Of a stretch of DNA of 64,000 nucleotides, positions 1 to 8,046 are shown piece by piece. How positions within the stretch are numbered: position 1 is the stretch's first letter; the number at the start of each line of letters is the position of its first letter. The position numbers and the translations under genes are program-made. This DNA is from Motilimonas cestriensis (GTDB lineage Bacteria; Pseudomonadota; Gammaproteobacteria; Enterobacterales; CBDFNC01). The notes below the pieces were generated by a model. That model ran no database searches. It was not told the origin of the DNA and saw only the letters and a list, made by a program, of their open reading frames with translations. The DNA is taken from the NCBI RefSeq assembly GCF_021295315.1, contig NZ_JAIMJA010000008.1, positions 1 to 64,000 on the forward strand, given 5' to 3'.

Positions 1-1
1 A

Positions 2-120
2 TGCTTGGCGGCAATAGCGCTGTGGAACCACCTGAATCCATGCCGAACTCAGAAGTGAAACGCAGCAGCGCCGATGGTAGTGTGGGGTTTCCCCATGTGA
101 GAGTAGGACACCGCCAAGCG
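2..120 (+). rRNA. rrf: 5S ribosomal RNA
   Basis: The sequence closely matches gammaproteobacterial 5S rRNA along its whole length. It contains the conserved internal block GCCGAACTCAGAAGTGAAAC and the loop region GCGCCGATGGTAGTGTGGGG. The 5' end (TGCTTGGCGG) pairs with the 3' end (CCGCCAAGC), forming helix I, so the gene looks complete. The window opens at its first bases, so the rest of the rRNA operon (16S, 23S) lies just outside to the left. A terminator follows. Confidence 0.96.
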
Positions 121-146
121 CCAAATTAGCTCATTATGAGCAGTAG

Positions 147-177
147 AAAGCCCGATTCGAAAGAGTCGGGCTTTTTT
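147..177 (+). terminator. rRNA operon terminator
   Basis: A 9-bp stem (AAAGCCCGA / TCGGGCTTT) with a 10-base loop is followed by a run of T. It lies about 27 bases past the 5S gene, as expected for the Rho-independent terminator of an rRNA operon. Confidence 0.9.
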
Positions 178-261
178 ACGTCTGCAGAAAAATAATTCCC
201 ATCGTACAAGACACAAAAAACCACTCGAAAGTGGTTAATTAAGCAGTGATGATGACAAGTG

Positions 262-801
262 TTAGAAACGCGATAGGTATAATTGATTGTCTTCAATAAT
301 TATATTCATCTTATTATTGTCTAGCTGTAGTACTTGCGCATCGATATCTTGGTTATTGTAACTTTCAGATTTTTTACCGCGGCGAGTGACTACCTTTTTA
401 TTTACCTTTAGCTGTAAAAAACCTTCCTCGTAATGCCAAGTGCCTATTAGGTCAATAAAATTCTTCGGATCATTAAGGGACTGATAACTAAACTGCTGGT
501 TAGGTTTTAAGATTAAGGTAGACTTTCTGATTGACTCCGTCCCCGTTATCCAATTACCTGATATGACGTTATTCGATTTATTGTCAGTGATGGTGGTATT
601 CGTATTTGTATTTGAAACTGGCGGGAGCTTATTCACCGGCGGTGGCGCGACAAACTTGACTTGCTTAGCGTCAACATTCTTTGGCTTATCTTGAGAAAAA
701 TGAGCCACGCCTTTATCATCAACCCAAGTATAAACTTTCTCAGCTTGGGCGCTGCCACTTAAGCAGGCGAGTAATATCCATAGGTTGTGATTTAATTTCA
801 T
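262..801 (-). CDS. DUF4124-domain exported protein
   Basis: A 179-residue protein of unknown function. Residues 1-20 form a signal peptide (hydrophobic core WILLACLSG, likely cut after AQA), so it is exported to the periplasm. Residues about 21-50 (KVYTWVDDKGVAHFSQDKP) match the DUF4124 pattern, a short beta-rich module found at the N terminus of many proteobacterial periplasmic proteins. An Asn/Thr-rich linker follows (about 60-80), then a C-terminal domain of about 95 residues that I do not recognise, containing a GTWHYEEGFL segment suggestive of a small beta-barrel. It is transcribed away from the gene at 857. The family assignment rests on the N-terminal motif only. Confidence 0.8.
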   Translation of the reverse strand: MKLNHNLWILLACLSGSAQAEKVYTWVDDKGVAHFSQDKPKNVDAKQVKFVAPPPVNKLPPVSNTNTNTTITDNKSNNVISGNWITGTESIRKSTLILKPNQQFSYQSLNDPKNFIDLIGTWHYEEGFLQLKVNKKVVTRRGKKSESYNNQDIDAQVLQLDNNKMNIIIEDNQLYLSRF

Positions 802-856
802 GCCTTGGTTCTTTCCTTGAAAATAATTAATTCAATAATAGGATAAGGTTTTTCTA

Positions 857-1096
857 ATGGATTGTCAGCGTTGTAATGACTGGTTTTTAAAGAAGTTGGG
901 CCGATGTCATGCCTGTATGGTACAAACTGCACTGATATTTTTGCTGAGTTTCTCTACTTGGCTTTGGATTGATGATAAACGCTCTGTTGAAGCCATTGCC
1001 GCTGCATTTTTTGCAACGGCAGGAGGCGGACTATTTGTTCTTCATATCGCTATTTGGTTATTTACTAAGGGCAAAGGGCTGGCCATAAAAAAATAA
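857..1096 (+). CDS. Small membrane protein, probably DUF3624 family
   Basis: A 79-residue protein with a cysteine-rich N terminus (CQRC at 3-6, then GRCHAC near 16-21). Two hydrophobic segments follow, at about 22-38 (TALIFLLSFSTWLWI) and 47-70 (IAAAFFATAGGGLFVLHIAIWLF), and the tail is basic. The four cysteines in two CxxC pairs could bind a metal such as zinc on the cytoplasmic side. The layout resembles the DUF3624 family of Vibrio and Shewanella, which has no known function. I name the family from memory of its pattern. A possible ribosome site (ATAAGG) lies 8-10 bases before the ATG. Confidence 0.7.
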   Translation: MDCQRCNDWFLKKLGRCHACMVQTALIFLLSFSTWLWIDDKRSVEAIAAAFFATAGGGLFVLHIAIWLFTKGKGLAIKK

Positions 1097-2209
1097 TTAA
1101 GGCTGATAAATTGCGCCCAAACAGGCTTCTTTTTGCGCGCCAGTCACAATCGGCAAACTGCCGGCTCGACCTTCAATTCTCTGTTTAGCTAGCCATGCAA
1201 AGGCAATGGCCTCGACAAAGTCGGGGTCAATATTCACTGCTTGAGTTGAGCGAATTGTGTGGTCAGGTAACAAACACCTCAACGTATTGATTAGTTGCCT
1301 ATTGTGTACTCCACCACCACATATCAATAATTCTTTCACCCCTTCAAAACGTTTAATTTGGTCAGCAATCGAGCGTGCTGTTAACATTGATAAAGTATGC
1401 TGAATATCCTCGTTTTTATATTCAGGCTTTAGGTGTGATTTTAGCCAAGCGAGATTAAACAACTCGCGACCTGTGCTCTTAGGTGGTGCAACGCTGAAAT
1501 ACGGCTCAGCTAAAAAAGCATCAAGTAGCTCTGGAATAAGTTGCCCTGATGCCGCCCAAGCCCCACCGCTATCATATTCTTGGTTAAGTTGTGTCGAGAC
1601 CCAAGCGTTAAGTAGCATATTGCCTGGACCCGTGTCGTAGCCTAGGGTCGGCCTCCCCGGGGACAAAACCGTAATATTGGCGATACCACCTATATTAAGT
1701 ACTATCTGCCCTTGCTCTGGGTGGCTAAACATTGCCTGATGAAAGGCCGGGACTAATGGCGCGCCTTGACCGCCATAGGCCATATCCATTCGTCTGAAGT
1801 CAGCTACGGTTACGATACCTGTTGTGGCCGCGATCAGATTAGCATCACCTACTTGCATGGTGAATGGGTGCTCAGATTCTGGTTGGTGATGAACGGTTTG
1901 ACCATGGTTGCCAATGGCTTTGATATTATTTGGCGATAATCCGGTTTCTTCTAGTGCTTGATTGACGCAACTGCCGTGAAATAAACCGATTTTGCGATCA
2001 AGTTCGCCAAGCTGTGCCAAGGTTAACGACTGCCCTTGGCATATGGCTAAAACTTCCTCCTTCATCCACGGTGGGAGCGGGAAGGTTTTGCCGTAGAGGG
2101 AGTTAACTCCTAGGTCGTTAAAATCGACGATGCTGACATCTAGTCCGTCCAAGCTAGTGCCAGACATTAACCCAATATAATATTGCTGACTCTGTTGTGA
2201 GTTAGGCAT
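1097..2209 (-). CDS. anmK: Anhydro-N-acetylmuramic acid kinase
   Basis: AnmK (370 residues, normal length) converts 1,6-anhydro-MurNAc, ATP and water to MurNAc-6-phosphate in cytoplasmic peptidoglycan recycling. Typical motifs are visible: the N-terminal ATP-binding loop GLMSGTSLDGLDVSIVDF (13-30), GNHGQTVHHQP in the middle, the DTGPGNMLLNAW segment, and the C-terminal CGGGVHN motif. The start codon overlaps the stop of the upstream response regulator gene by one base (TAATG), so the two are probably translationally coupled. A metabolic gene behind a two-component pair may simply be read-through. It could also hint that the regulator senses envelope state, which is inference only. Confidence 0.95.
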   Translation of the reverse strand: MPNSQQSQQYYIGLMSGTSLDGLDVSIVDFNDLGVNSLYGKTFPLPPWMKEEVLAICQGQSLTLAQLGELDRKIGLFHGSCVNQALEETGLSPNNIKAIGNHGQTVHHQPESEHPFTMQVGDANLIAATTGIVTVADFRRMDMAYGGQGAPLVPAFHQAMFSHPEQGQIVLNIGGIANITVLSPGRPTLGYDTGPGNMLLNAWVSTQLNQEYDSGGAWAASGQLIPELLDAFLAEPYFSVAPPKSTGRELFNLAWLKSHLKPEYKNEDIQHTLSMLTARSIADQIKRFEGVKELLICGGGVHNRQLINTLRCLLPDHTIRSTQAVNIDPDFVEAIAFAWLAKQRIEGRAGSLPIVTGAQKEACLGAIYQP

Positions 2210-2832
2210 TATTCGTCATCTTTTAATTCGCCAGCGACCATTAACATCCGCATTAATTGCGCTAAGCTTCTGGCTTTCATTTTACTCATGATGCGCGAGC
2301 GATGAATTTCCACGGTTCCTTGGGCAATATTTAAATCGATAGCAATCACCTTATTGGCATGCCCTTGTGCGACTAACTGCATGATTTCTCGTTCACGCTT
2401 AGTGAGAGATTCAATTCTTTCTTGGATCTCATGTTGTTTAGTTAGATCCAGACGTTGCTCTTTATCTTGAGCAATGGCCTTATTAATTTTCTCCAGTAAC
2501 TCAAATTCGCGGAACGGTTTTTCCATGAAATCAAACGCGCCCTTTTGCATAGCTTCTACAGCCATTGCAATATCACCATGGCCGGTGATGAAGATAATGG
2601 GTAGCATGGCATTAAGCTCATTGAGTTTTTCTTGAACCACCATGCCTGACATGCCCGGCATACGAATATCCAGCAAGATACAGCCATGACGCTCTTCGAA
2701 CTGTTCAAGAAATTGGGCGCCAGCGGCAAAACTCTTAAATTCATGACCGACACTTGCGACCATCATTTCAAGCATTTCTCTAATCGATTCATCATCATCG
2801 ATGATATATATAATTGGGCTGTCTTGGCTCAT
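2209..2832 (-). CDS. FixJ/NarL-type response regulator
   Basis: A 207-residue response regulator. The N-terminal receiver has acidic residues D12-D14, phospho-acceptor D55 (LLDIRMPGMSG), T83 and K105 (EKPF). A LuxR-type helix-turn-helix occupies about 139-195 (LTKREREIMQLVAQGHANK, then VEIHRSRIMSKMKARS). This is the FixJ/TodT/TtrR class that activates transcription after phosphorylation. I start it at the ATG at 2832. The 17 codons upstream lie within the 3' end of the kinase gene, and a GAGGA ribosome site precedes this ATG. The ATG overlaps the kinase stop by one base (TGATG), so kinase and regulator are one operon. The target genes are unknown. Confidence 0.93.
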   Translation of the reverse strand: MSQDSPIIYIIDDDESIREMLEMMVASVGHEFKSFAAGAQFLEQFEERHGCILLDIRMPGMSGMVVQEKLNELNAMLPIIFITGHGDIAMAVEAMQKGAFDFMEKPFREFELLEKINKAIAQDKEQRLDLTKQHEIQERIESLTKREREIMQLVAQGHANKVIAIDLNIAQGTVEIHRSRIMSKMKARSLAQLMRMLMVAGELKDDE

Positions 2833-4286
2833 CAGAATGAAATTTCCTCGTTGTGGCAAGTCGGGAGCTGGATGGTAAAGCAAGCACCTTGGTTTGGCTG
2901 GTTAATTACCGTTATTTGACCACCATGAGCTTCAATAATGCTATGGCAAATAGATAAACCAACGCCCATACCGCTTTCTTTCGTGCTTATAAATGGTTTA
3001 AATAAGTTTTGCATGACTTTGTCAGCAAGTCCCGGTCCATTATCAGCAATGTGAAGCAATACCATATTTTCTTCTATTTCTTGGCTGATGTTAATACAAC
3101 CATTAGCTTGTGGACTCAGGGCTTCAATGGCATTGCGGATCAAGTTAATCAGTACTTGTTCAATTTGTACCTTATCGACTTCAATTTGAGCGGACTTTTC
3201 TTGCGGCTGATAGTTTATGATAACTTGATTTTTGTTCGCCATATCTTGCAGCATGGCAATCGATTCATGCACCAATGGGCTGATGTGATGAGCTCCGCGT
3301 TGGGGAGTTCTATCGCGCACAAACTCTCTGGTTCGCCTAATGATTTCTGATGCCCTAATCGCTTCACTTGACACTTTTTCCAGTGTTTTTTCAACCATCT
3401 CATGGTTTATTTGGTCTTGACTGACCAGACGTTTACAAATGTCTGCAAAGCCGGTAATACTGGCTAAAGGTTGATTGAGTTCATGGGCCAAAGAGGTGGC
3501 CATTTCGCCCATAGTAAACACCCGATCTAGCTGGGCAAGTTGCTGGTTTTGATTGATAATCCTTTCTTGTAACTCCGCCTTTTCTTGGCTGGCAATTAAC
3601 CGCGCATGATGTGCGTCATGGATCCTTTGCTGCATCGCATTGATGGCTTCGGCTAATTTATCCATGTCGTCTGGAAGATGCTTGGCAGGACGCCCTAGCT
3701 CGATACTTGCTGGTGATTGTTCAGGATCTATTTTGTCTAAACTCGATACAATGCGAAGTAAATGCCTGCCGATTAAACGTTCAATCAGAAACAACATAAA
3801 TATCACCACGCCGAATGTCTTAATTGCATTAAACAGCAATGTCAGCGCCGCAGAGTTGATTAATTGCTGATAAATATTGTGTAAGTCTGCTGTGACGGTG
3901 AGTGTTCCCAGTTCCCGTCTTTTGCCTTTTTGCTCATGGACAATCGGAAATACGTAGGTTTTGGTCCAATCATGCTCCAGCGCACCTGAGCGAAAAGTTT
4001 GACCATCCTTTAATTCTAAATAGGTTTGTTCGATATAAGGCTGGCTGAGCACGCCCTCTAACTGCAGTTGAATGAGTTTGTTATCATAATCCCAAACACT
4101 CTCGCTTAAGCTATTGAGTAGTGAGTTGCGAATAATTTGTTCTGACTGGCTAAGCTGATCTATATCGCGAGCATACTGAGTGTAAAGATGAAAGCTGGTG
4201 AGCAATAGCGTGATAATCGAACTACAAAGTACGGTGCCAACAATGAGCTTTTTAGCTAACACACTGTCTCTATAGTATTTTTTCAA
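2832..4286 (-). CDS. Membrane sensor histidine kinase
   Basis: A 484-residue kinase paired with the response regulator at 2209. Transmembrane segments at about 13-33 and 147-169 enclose a periplasmic sensor of about 110 residues that I do not recognise. A HAMP-like linker and a coiled coil (about 215-255) follow. The HisKA domain has H268 in SLAHELNQPLASITGF, the variant typical of kinases that partner FixJ-type regulators. The ATPase domain shows the N box (INLIRNAIEAL), G1 (ADNGPGL) and G2 (GMGVGLSIC). The start is TTG at 4286, with AGGAG seven bases upstream. No PAS or heme-binding domain is visible, so it is not FixL itself. The signal is unknown. Confidence 0.92.
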   Translation of the reverse strand: MKKYYRDSVLAKKLIVGTVLCSSIITLLLTSFHLYTQYARDIDQLSQSEQIIRNSLLNSLSESVWDYDNKLIQLQLEGVLSQPYIEQTYLELKDGQTFRSGALEHDWTKTYVFPIVHEQKGKRRELGTLTVTADLHNIYQQLINSAALTLLFNAIKTFGVVIFMLFLIERLIGRHLLRIVSSLDKIDPEQSPASIELGRPAKHLPDDMDKLAEAINAMQQRIHDAHHARLIASQEKAELQERIINQNQQLAQLDRVFTMGEMATSLAHELNQPLASITGFADICKRLVSQDQINHEMVEKTLEKVSSEAIRASEIIRRTREFVRDRTPQRGAHHISPLVHESIAMLQDMANKNQVIINYQPQEKSAQIEVDKVQIEQVLINLIRNAIEALSPQANGCINISQEIEENMVLLHIADNGPGLADKVMQNLFKPFISTKESGMGVGLSICHSIIEAHGGQITVINQPNQGACFTIQLPTCHNEEISF

Positions 4287-4386
4287 GTTAATGCTCCTGT
4301 CTTGGTATGGGTTATCCCTAATTTTTTGAACCTGATCACCCAGTTAAAATACCTCATCACTTAATAATGAAGTTTCGATATCAACC

Positions 4387-4743
4387 ATGAATCTAGGTTT
4401 GCTTGGTTACCAGCATCTGCCTGATGAATTCTCCCATTGGTTAGAACAATCAAAAGTGCAGGTCAGGCATTATAAAACGGCAGACGACTTTCTACTAGAC
4501 GATCAAAATGTTCAGTTGTCTATGTTGTTGTCAACTTATCAATTAGGCGCCAATTCCATCATTGAACTATTAAGAAAGAATCATGGGCTGCAGCACAATA
4601 TCAACGTCGTGGTCACTGAGTGTAAAGGGGTTAATGAAGCCGTTCAAGTGATGCAAGCGGGAGCTAAAGTTGCATTACCGGGTAAAGTTCAGAGTACCAA
4701 ACTCATCTCATTGGTAAATCAATATGGTATTGAGCGCGCCTAA
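4387..4743 (+). CDS. Degenerate receiver-like protein (pseudo-receiver)
   Basis: A 118-residue stand-alone protein divergent from the kinase gene. It aligns by pattern with the receiver of the neighbouring regulator. FLLDDQNVQLSMLLS matches the segment before the phospho-acceptor. VVVTECKGVNEAVQVMQAGA matches FITGHGDIAMAVEAMQKGA, and VALPGK matches FMEKPF. The phospho-acceptor Asp is replaced by S49, the invariant Lys by L97, and the N-terminal acidic pair is absent, while T77 is kept. It therefore cannot be phosphorylated in the normal way, and it has no output domain. It might bind the kinase or its regulator as a decoy or adaptor, which is inference from position and fold. The 100-base gap to the kinase gene must hold divergent promoters. 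Confidence 0.75.
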   Translation: MNLGLLGYQHLPDEFSHWLEQSKVQVRHYKTADDFLLDDQNVQLSMLLSTYQLGANSIIELLRKNHGLQHNINVVVTECKGVNEAVQVMQAGAKVALPGKVQSTKLISLVNQYGIERA

Positions 4744-4829
4744 GTCTTTCGAATCGCAGATTTTAATTTAAAGTGTTACGGTCAAGGGGATTTTCAGCTA
4801 TAAGACAATGTAGCAGATACTGAATTGAG

Positions 4830-6491
4830 GTGCGCTTGCTCAAACATATTGAAATTGTTGGTTTCAGAGGGATTGCACGGCTATCGCTCGACTTATCACA
4901 AACCCGTGTGTTGATTGGTGAAAATGCATGGGGGAAATCCAGTTTACTGGATGTATTGAGCTTACTGCTAAACAGTGCACAGCGATTATATAAATTTCAC
5001 CTAGAAGATTTTCATGTCTCTCCCGAGACTGAATTTCTCAGCCGACAAATTACCATTGTCCTTACCTTTGAAGAAGCCCACATTGGCCAGCACCAACGGG
5101 CTCGTTTTCGTGCTATTGCTCCTCTTTGGATCGGTGGTGGTAAATTTAAGAAGCGTATTTATTATCAGATCGAAGGGGCGCTCGATCCCAATAATCAAGT
5201 TTCAACACAGCGGGCTTTCCTAAATAGCCAAGGGGAAATGTTAGCGCTGGAAAATGTTAATGAGCTCGCTAAGCAGTTAATGTCTTTCTTTCCGGTGTTA
5301 CGGATTAGCCAAGAATCCAGCTTACAACCTTGGATGGCTGATTTGCCCGAGACTTCGGAGCGGATTCAATCTGAAATGATGATTGAAAAAACGGTACTTA
5401 GGCTACATTCTTCTTCACAACAACTACCAGAGCGAGAGCTGAAGCAAGCCGTGATGGCGACGCGCTTTCTATTCGAGCATTACCTTACGCCACGATTTAC
5501 CTATGCAGAACGCCCATCTCAGCCAAGAAAGGTGCGAGAAATGGGGCTTAAACCAATCTCTTTTCGTGCTATTGATGATTTTAGCGAGCTATTAAAAGTC
5601 ACGGCAGGTAAGCATAATCGAGCTGCTTTATTGGTGATGTTGGGCGCTTTTTTACGTGCCCGCGGGCCTAATTTATTGCGTCGTGGGAGTAGTCCTATAT
5701 TGCTATTGGAAGATCCAGAAGCACGGCTTCACCCAATTAACCTGCTTACCAGTTGGGCCTTTCTTGAGCAATTACCGGTGCAAAAGTTAGTGACTACCAA
5801 TTCATCAGATTTGCTAGGTACATTTAAGCTAAATGATATCGTTCGTTTGGTTCGTCATGTTGATAAAACACACGTTTATGTGCTCAACGAAAGCCATTTT
5901 CTCAGTGATGATTTCCGACGGATCGCTTTTCATGTCCGCATTAATCGTCCTGCCAGCCTGCTAGCGCGTTGTTGGCTAATGGTTGAGGGCGAAACAGAGC
6001 TATGGCTACTTACTGAGTTAGCGCGTGTCTGTGGCTATAGTTTTGCTGCTGAAGGCGTTCGTATTGTCGAGTTTGCCCAATGCGGTTTAACGCCATTAAT
6101 TAAAGTGGCAAAAGACTTTGGCATCGAATGGCACTTGCTCACCGATGGTGATGATGCAGGTAAAAAGTATAGCAGCCAAGCTAAAGCTTTACTGGATCAA
6201 GAAGGGATCCGCGAACGACTGACTTTCTTACCTGATAAGGACATAGAACATTTTCTATTTAATAATGGCTTTAGTGATGTTTATTTACGTCAAGCCAAGT
6301 TAAAAGTCAGTGATTTGGAGAAGTTGGGCATCACCAAGGTGATTGATAAAGCAATAGGCCGCTCTTCTAAGCCCCGCTTAGCGTTAGCGATCGCAGAAGT
6401 TGTTGAGTTAAATGGCCCTGAGGCGGTGCCATTATTGTTACGTCGTATGTTAAATCGGTTGATTGCAATGGCGCGGAGCCAAGCAGGCTAG
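4830..6491 (+). CDS. ybjD: YbjD-like OLD-family ATPase/TOPRIM nuclease
   Basis: A 553-residue protein matching E. coli YbjD (552 residues, DUF2813) along its length. The N-terminal ABC/SMC-like ATPase has Walker A GENAWGKSS (31-39) and a Walker B region LLLEDPEARLHP. The C-terminal half carries TOPRIM motifs: VEGETELWLL (acidic first motif) and LLTDGDDAGKKY. OLD-family proteins couple an ATPase to a TOPRIM nuclease, and some act in phage defence. YbjD itself is poorly characterised. The start is uncertain. GTG at 4830 gives the longest form, but GAGG at 4827-4830 is better placed for TTG at 4836, and both fit the homologue within a residue. Its last codons form one arm of a hairpin. Confidence 0.9.
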   Translation: MRLLKHIEIVGFRGIARLSLDLSQTRVLIGENAWGKSSLLDVLSLLLNSAQRLYKFHLEDFHVSPETEFLSRQITIVLTFEEAHIGQHQRARFRAIAPLWIGGGKFKKRIYYQIEGALDPNNQVSTQRAFLNSQGEMLALENVNELAKQLMSFFPVLRISQESSLQPWMADLPETSERIQSEMMIEKTVLRLHSSSQQLPERELKQAVMATRFLFEHYLTPRFTYAERPSQPRKVREMGLKPISFRAIDDFSELLKVTAGKHNRAALLVMLGAFLRARGPNLLRRGSSPILLLEDPEARLHPINLLTSWAFLEQLPVQKLVTTNSSDLLGTFKLNDIVRLVRHVDKTHVYVLNESHFLSDDFRRIAFHVRINRPASLLARCWLMVEGETELWLLTELARVCGYSFAAEGVRIVEFAQCGLTPLIKVAKDFGIEWHLLTDGDDAGKKYSSQAKALLDQEGIRERLTFLPDKDIEHFLFNNGFSDVYLRQAKLKVSDLEKLGITKVIDKAIGRSSKPRLALAIAEVVELNGPEAVPLLLRRMLNRLIAMARSQAG

Positions 6492-6513
6492 GGGACTGAC
6501 CTTTAGCCTGCTT
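6481..6513. terminator. Hairpin between convergent genes
   Basis: A perfect 10-bp inverted repeat (AAGCAGGCTA / TAGCCTGCTT) with a 13-base loop begins inside the last codons of the ybjD-like gene and ends just before the stop of the convergent META lipoprotein gene. No T-run follows on either strand. It may slow or end transcription in both directions or protect the mRNA 3' ends. The hairpin is clear, its role is inferred. Confidence 0.45.
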
Positions 6514-6525
6514 GTCGCACTTTGT

Positions 6526-6945
6526 TTATTCAGCTTGCTGATAGGTGAGAGTGTGTTCAGCGCCCTGTAAGATGAGCCTATTTTGCTCTAATGTCACAGT
6601 ACTCCAGTTACTGAGTGTTGCTGTTATGTCTTGCTCTATCTCATTTAACGGTGGTGGGCACATCATCATGGTCATGCCCATTTTTTCAATGCGTAATTGG
6701 CCATCTTGCCATTCGGCTTGGCCAAAAAAGTTGTTACAGCCGGCTATGCCTGTGGCATTTAGCGTGCTATCGATATGGATCTGCGGCAACTTATTACCCA
6801 TAGGGGTAACAGCTTGGTCATTCACACTGACGAGTTGCCAGTGCTTATTGATAACATCAGCTTCGGTCACTTTGGTTGTTTGAGTATGAACACAAGCCGT
6901 AAGTAGTAAACCTACGGTAGAAAGAAAAGCGAGACGTGATTTCAT
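6526..6945 (-). CDS. META-domain (HslJ-like) lipoprotein
   Basis: A 139-residue predicted lipoprotein. The signal sequence ends in a lipobox (LLTAC, Cys about 18). The remainder is one META domain, recognised by HWQLVSVN near its start, the conserved GCNNFFG motif, and MGMTMMMCPP. E. coli HslJ, with the same domain, is a heat-inducible lipoprotein linked to novobiocin resistance, and the molecular role of the family is unclear. The two cysteines of the mature domain (GCNN and MMMCPP) may pair. The gene is monocistronic and convergent with the ybjD-like gene. Confidence 0.88.
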   Translation of the reverse strand: MKSRLAFLSTVGLLLTACVHTQTTKVTEADVINKHWQLVSVNDQAVTPMGNKLPQIHIDSTLNATGIAGCNNFFGQAEWQDGQLRIEKMGMTMMMCPPPLNEIEQDITATLSNWSTVTLEQNRLILQGAEHTLTYQQAE

Positions 6946-7042
6946 TTATTGCTCCAAAATTCGATATTGTTAATATCGATATATCAACACGATAAGTCTG
7001 AACGAGGGTTGTACCAAGTGTAATCATGATGATTATTTTACC

Positions 7043-7936
7043 CTAAATAGTGTAAGGAATATTTTTTGAGTCAAGGTCATGACTTATTTTCCCCACTTCT
7101 TGCCATATTTTTATCGGCACGACACTGAGCGCTGTTTCATAGCCAATAGAATAAAGTTTGTTCTTATCTTCCATCGACATATGAAAGTCGACTGGAGAGG
7201 TATTGCCAGTGTTGACCACAATAGTGCGGTGCCAAAATTTCTCATTTACATACTCACGTGAAATAGTGGTCATAAAGGTGCGGATCAAGAGTGAGATATA
7301 GGATGCCAATGGGAAAATTTTATTGGTATTAATCGGCTGATTATCCCCGTCGCCACGTAAACGAAAGCAAATCACTGGCGTGCCATTATCGTCCCAGTCT
7401 TGATGTAGCGCGTCTTCAGATAAAATACTGCCATCCACCATTAGGTGATTTTCATAAGGTTTAAAAGCAAATATCAGCGGAATAGACATTGAGAATCGCA
7501 CGGCGCGTGACACCTTTTCGTTCGGCGTATTAACGGCATCAAATACCACAGGTGTGCCCGAGCGAACATCGGTCGCGACCACGTGCAACTTAACCGGGAG
7601 GTCTTTAAAGCATTTCCCTTGTAATTGTTCATCCAACCAAGACTCCAATTTATCCCCGGAGCAAAGGCCACCATTTCTCAGTAAGCTAAGAATGGAGAAA
7701 CCTTTAAATTGCTCAAAGTCAGTTTCAAGGGCAATTTTTTTGATTGCCTCAAGAGACAGGCCGCTGGCGAAGAGTGAACTGATGATGCTGCCACCCGACA
7801 CACCGACAATGTGATCAAAGCGCACGTTGAGATCGGTTAATGCTTGAAGTATGCCGATATGCGCGGGTAAACGTGTACCGCCGCCGGCAAAGATAGGCAC
7901 GAGATAATGTTGATCACGTAGCTTTGGTTGTTCCAT
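7043..7936 (-). CDS. Patatin-like phospholipase
   Basis: A 297-residue predicted cytoplasmic lipid acyl hydrolase. The oxyanion-hole segment is GGGTRLPAHIGIL, the nucleophile elbow is GVSGGS, and the catalytic Asp is in VDGSIL, giving the Ser-Asp dyad of patatins. The usual GGGxRG has Leu in place of the last Gly. I start at the ATG at 7936 because AGGAG lies about 10 bases before it and the fold begins right after it. The longer frame to 8002 adds 22 residues without family character. No signal peptide or membrane segment is seen. The gene is divergent from the protease at 8047. The substrate is unknown. Confidence 0.87.
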   Translation of the reverse strand: MEQPKLRDQHYLVPIFAGGGTRLPAHIGILQALTDLNVRFDHIVGVSGGSIISSLFASGLSLEAIKKIALETDFEQFKGFSILSLLRNGGLCSGDKLESWLDEQLQGKCFKDLPVKLHVVATDVRSGTPVVFDAVNTPNEKVSRAVRFSMSIPLIFAFKPYENHLMVDGSILSEDALHQDWDDNGTPVICFRLRGDGDNQPINTNKIFPLASYISLLIRTFMTTISREYVNEKFWHRTIVVNTGNTSPVDFHMSMEDKNKLYSIGYETALSVVPIKIWQEVGKISHDLDSKNIPYTI

Positions 7937-8046
7937 GTGTGTGGTACTCCTGATACTGCATGATAAAAGTATGGAGTAAATTTCAATTCTTGCTCGGGGC
8001 AATCAACTAAACTTAGTCTATTGTGTTGAGTGAGCGGGTTATTAGG

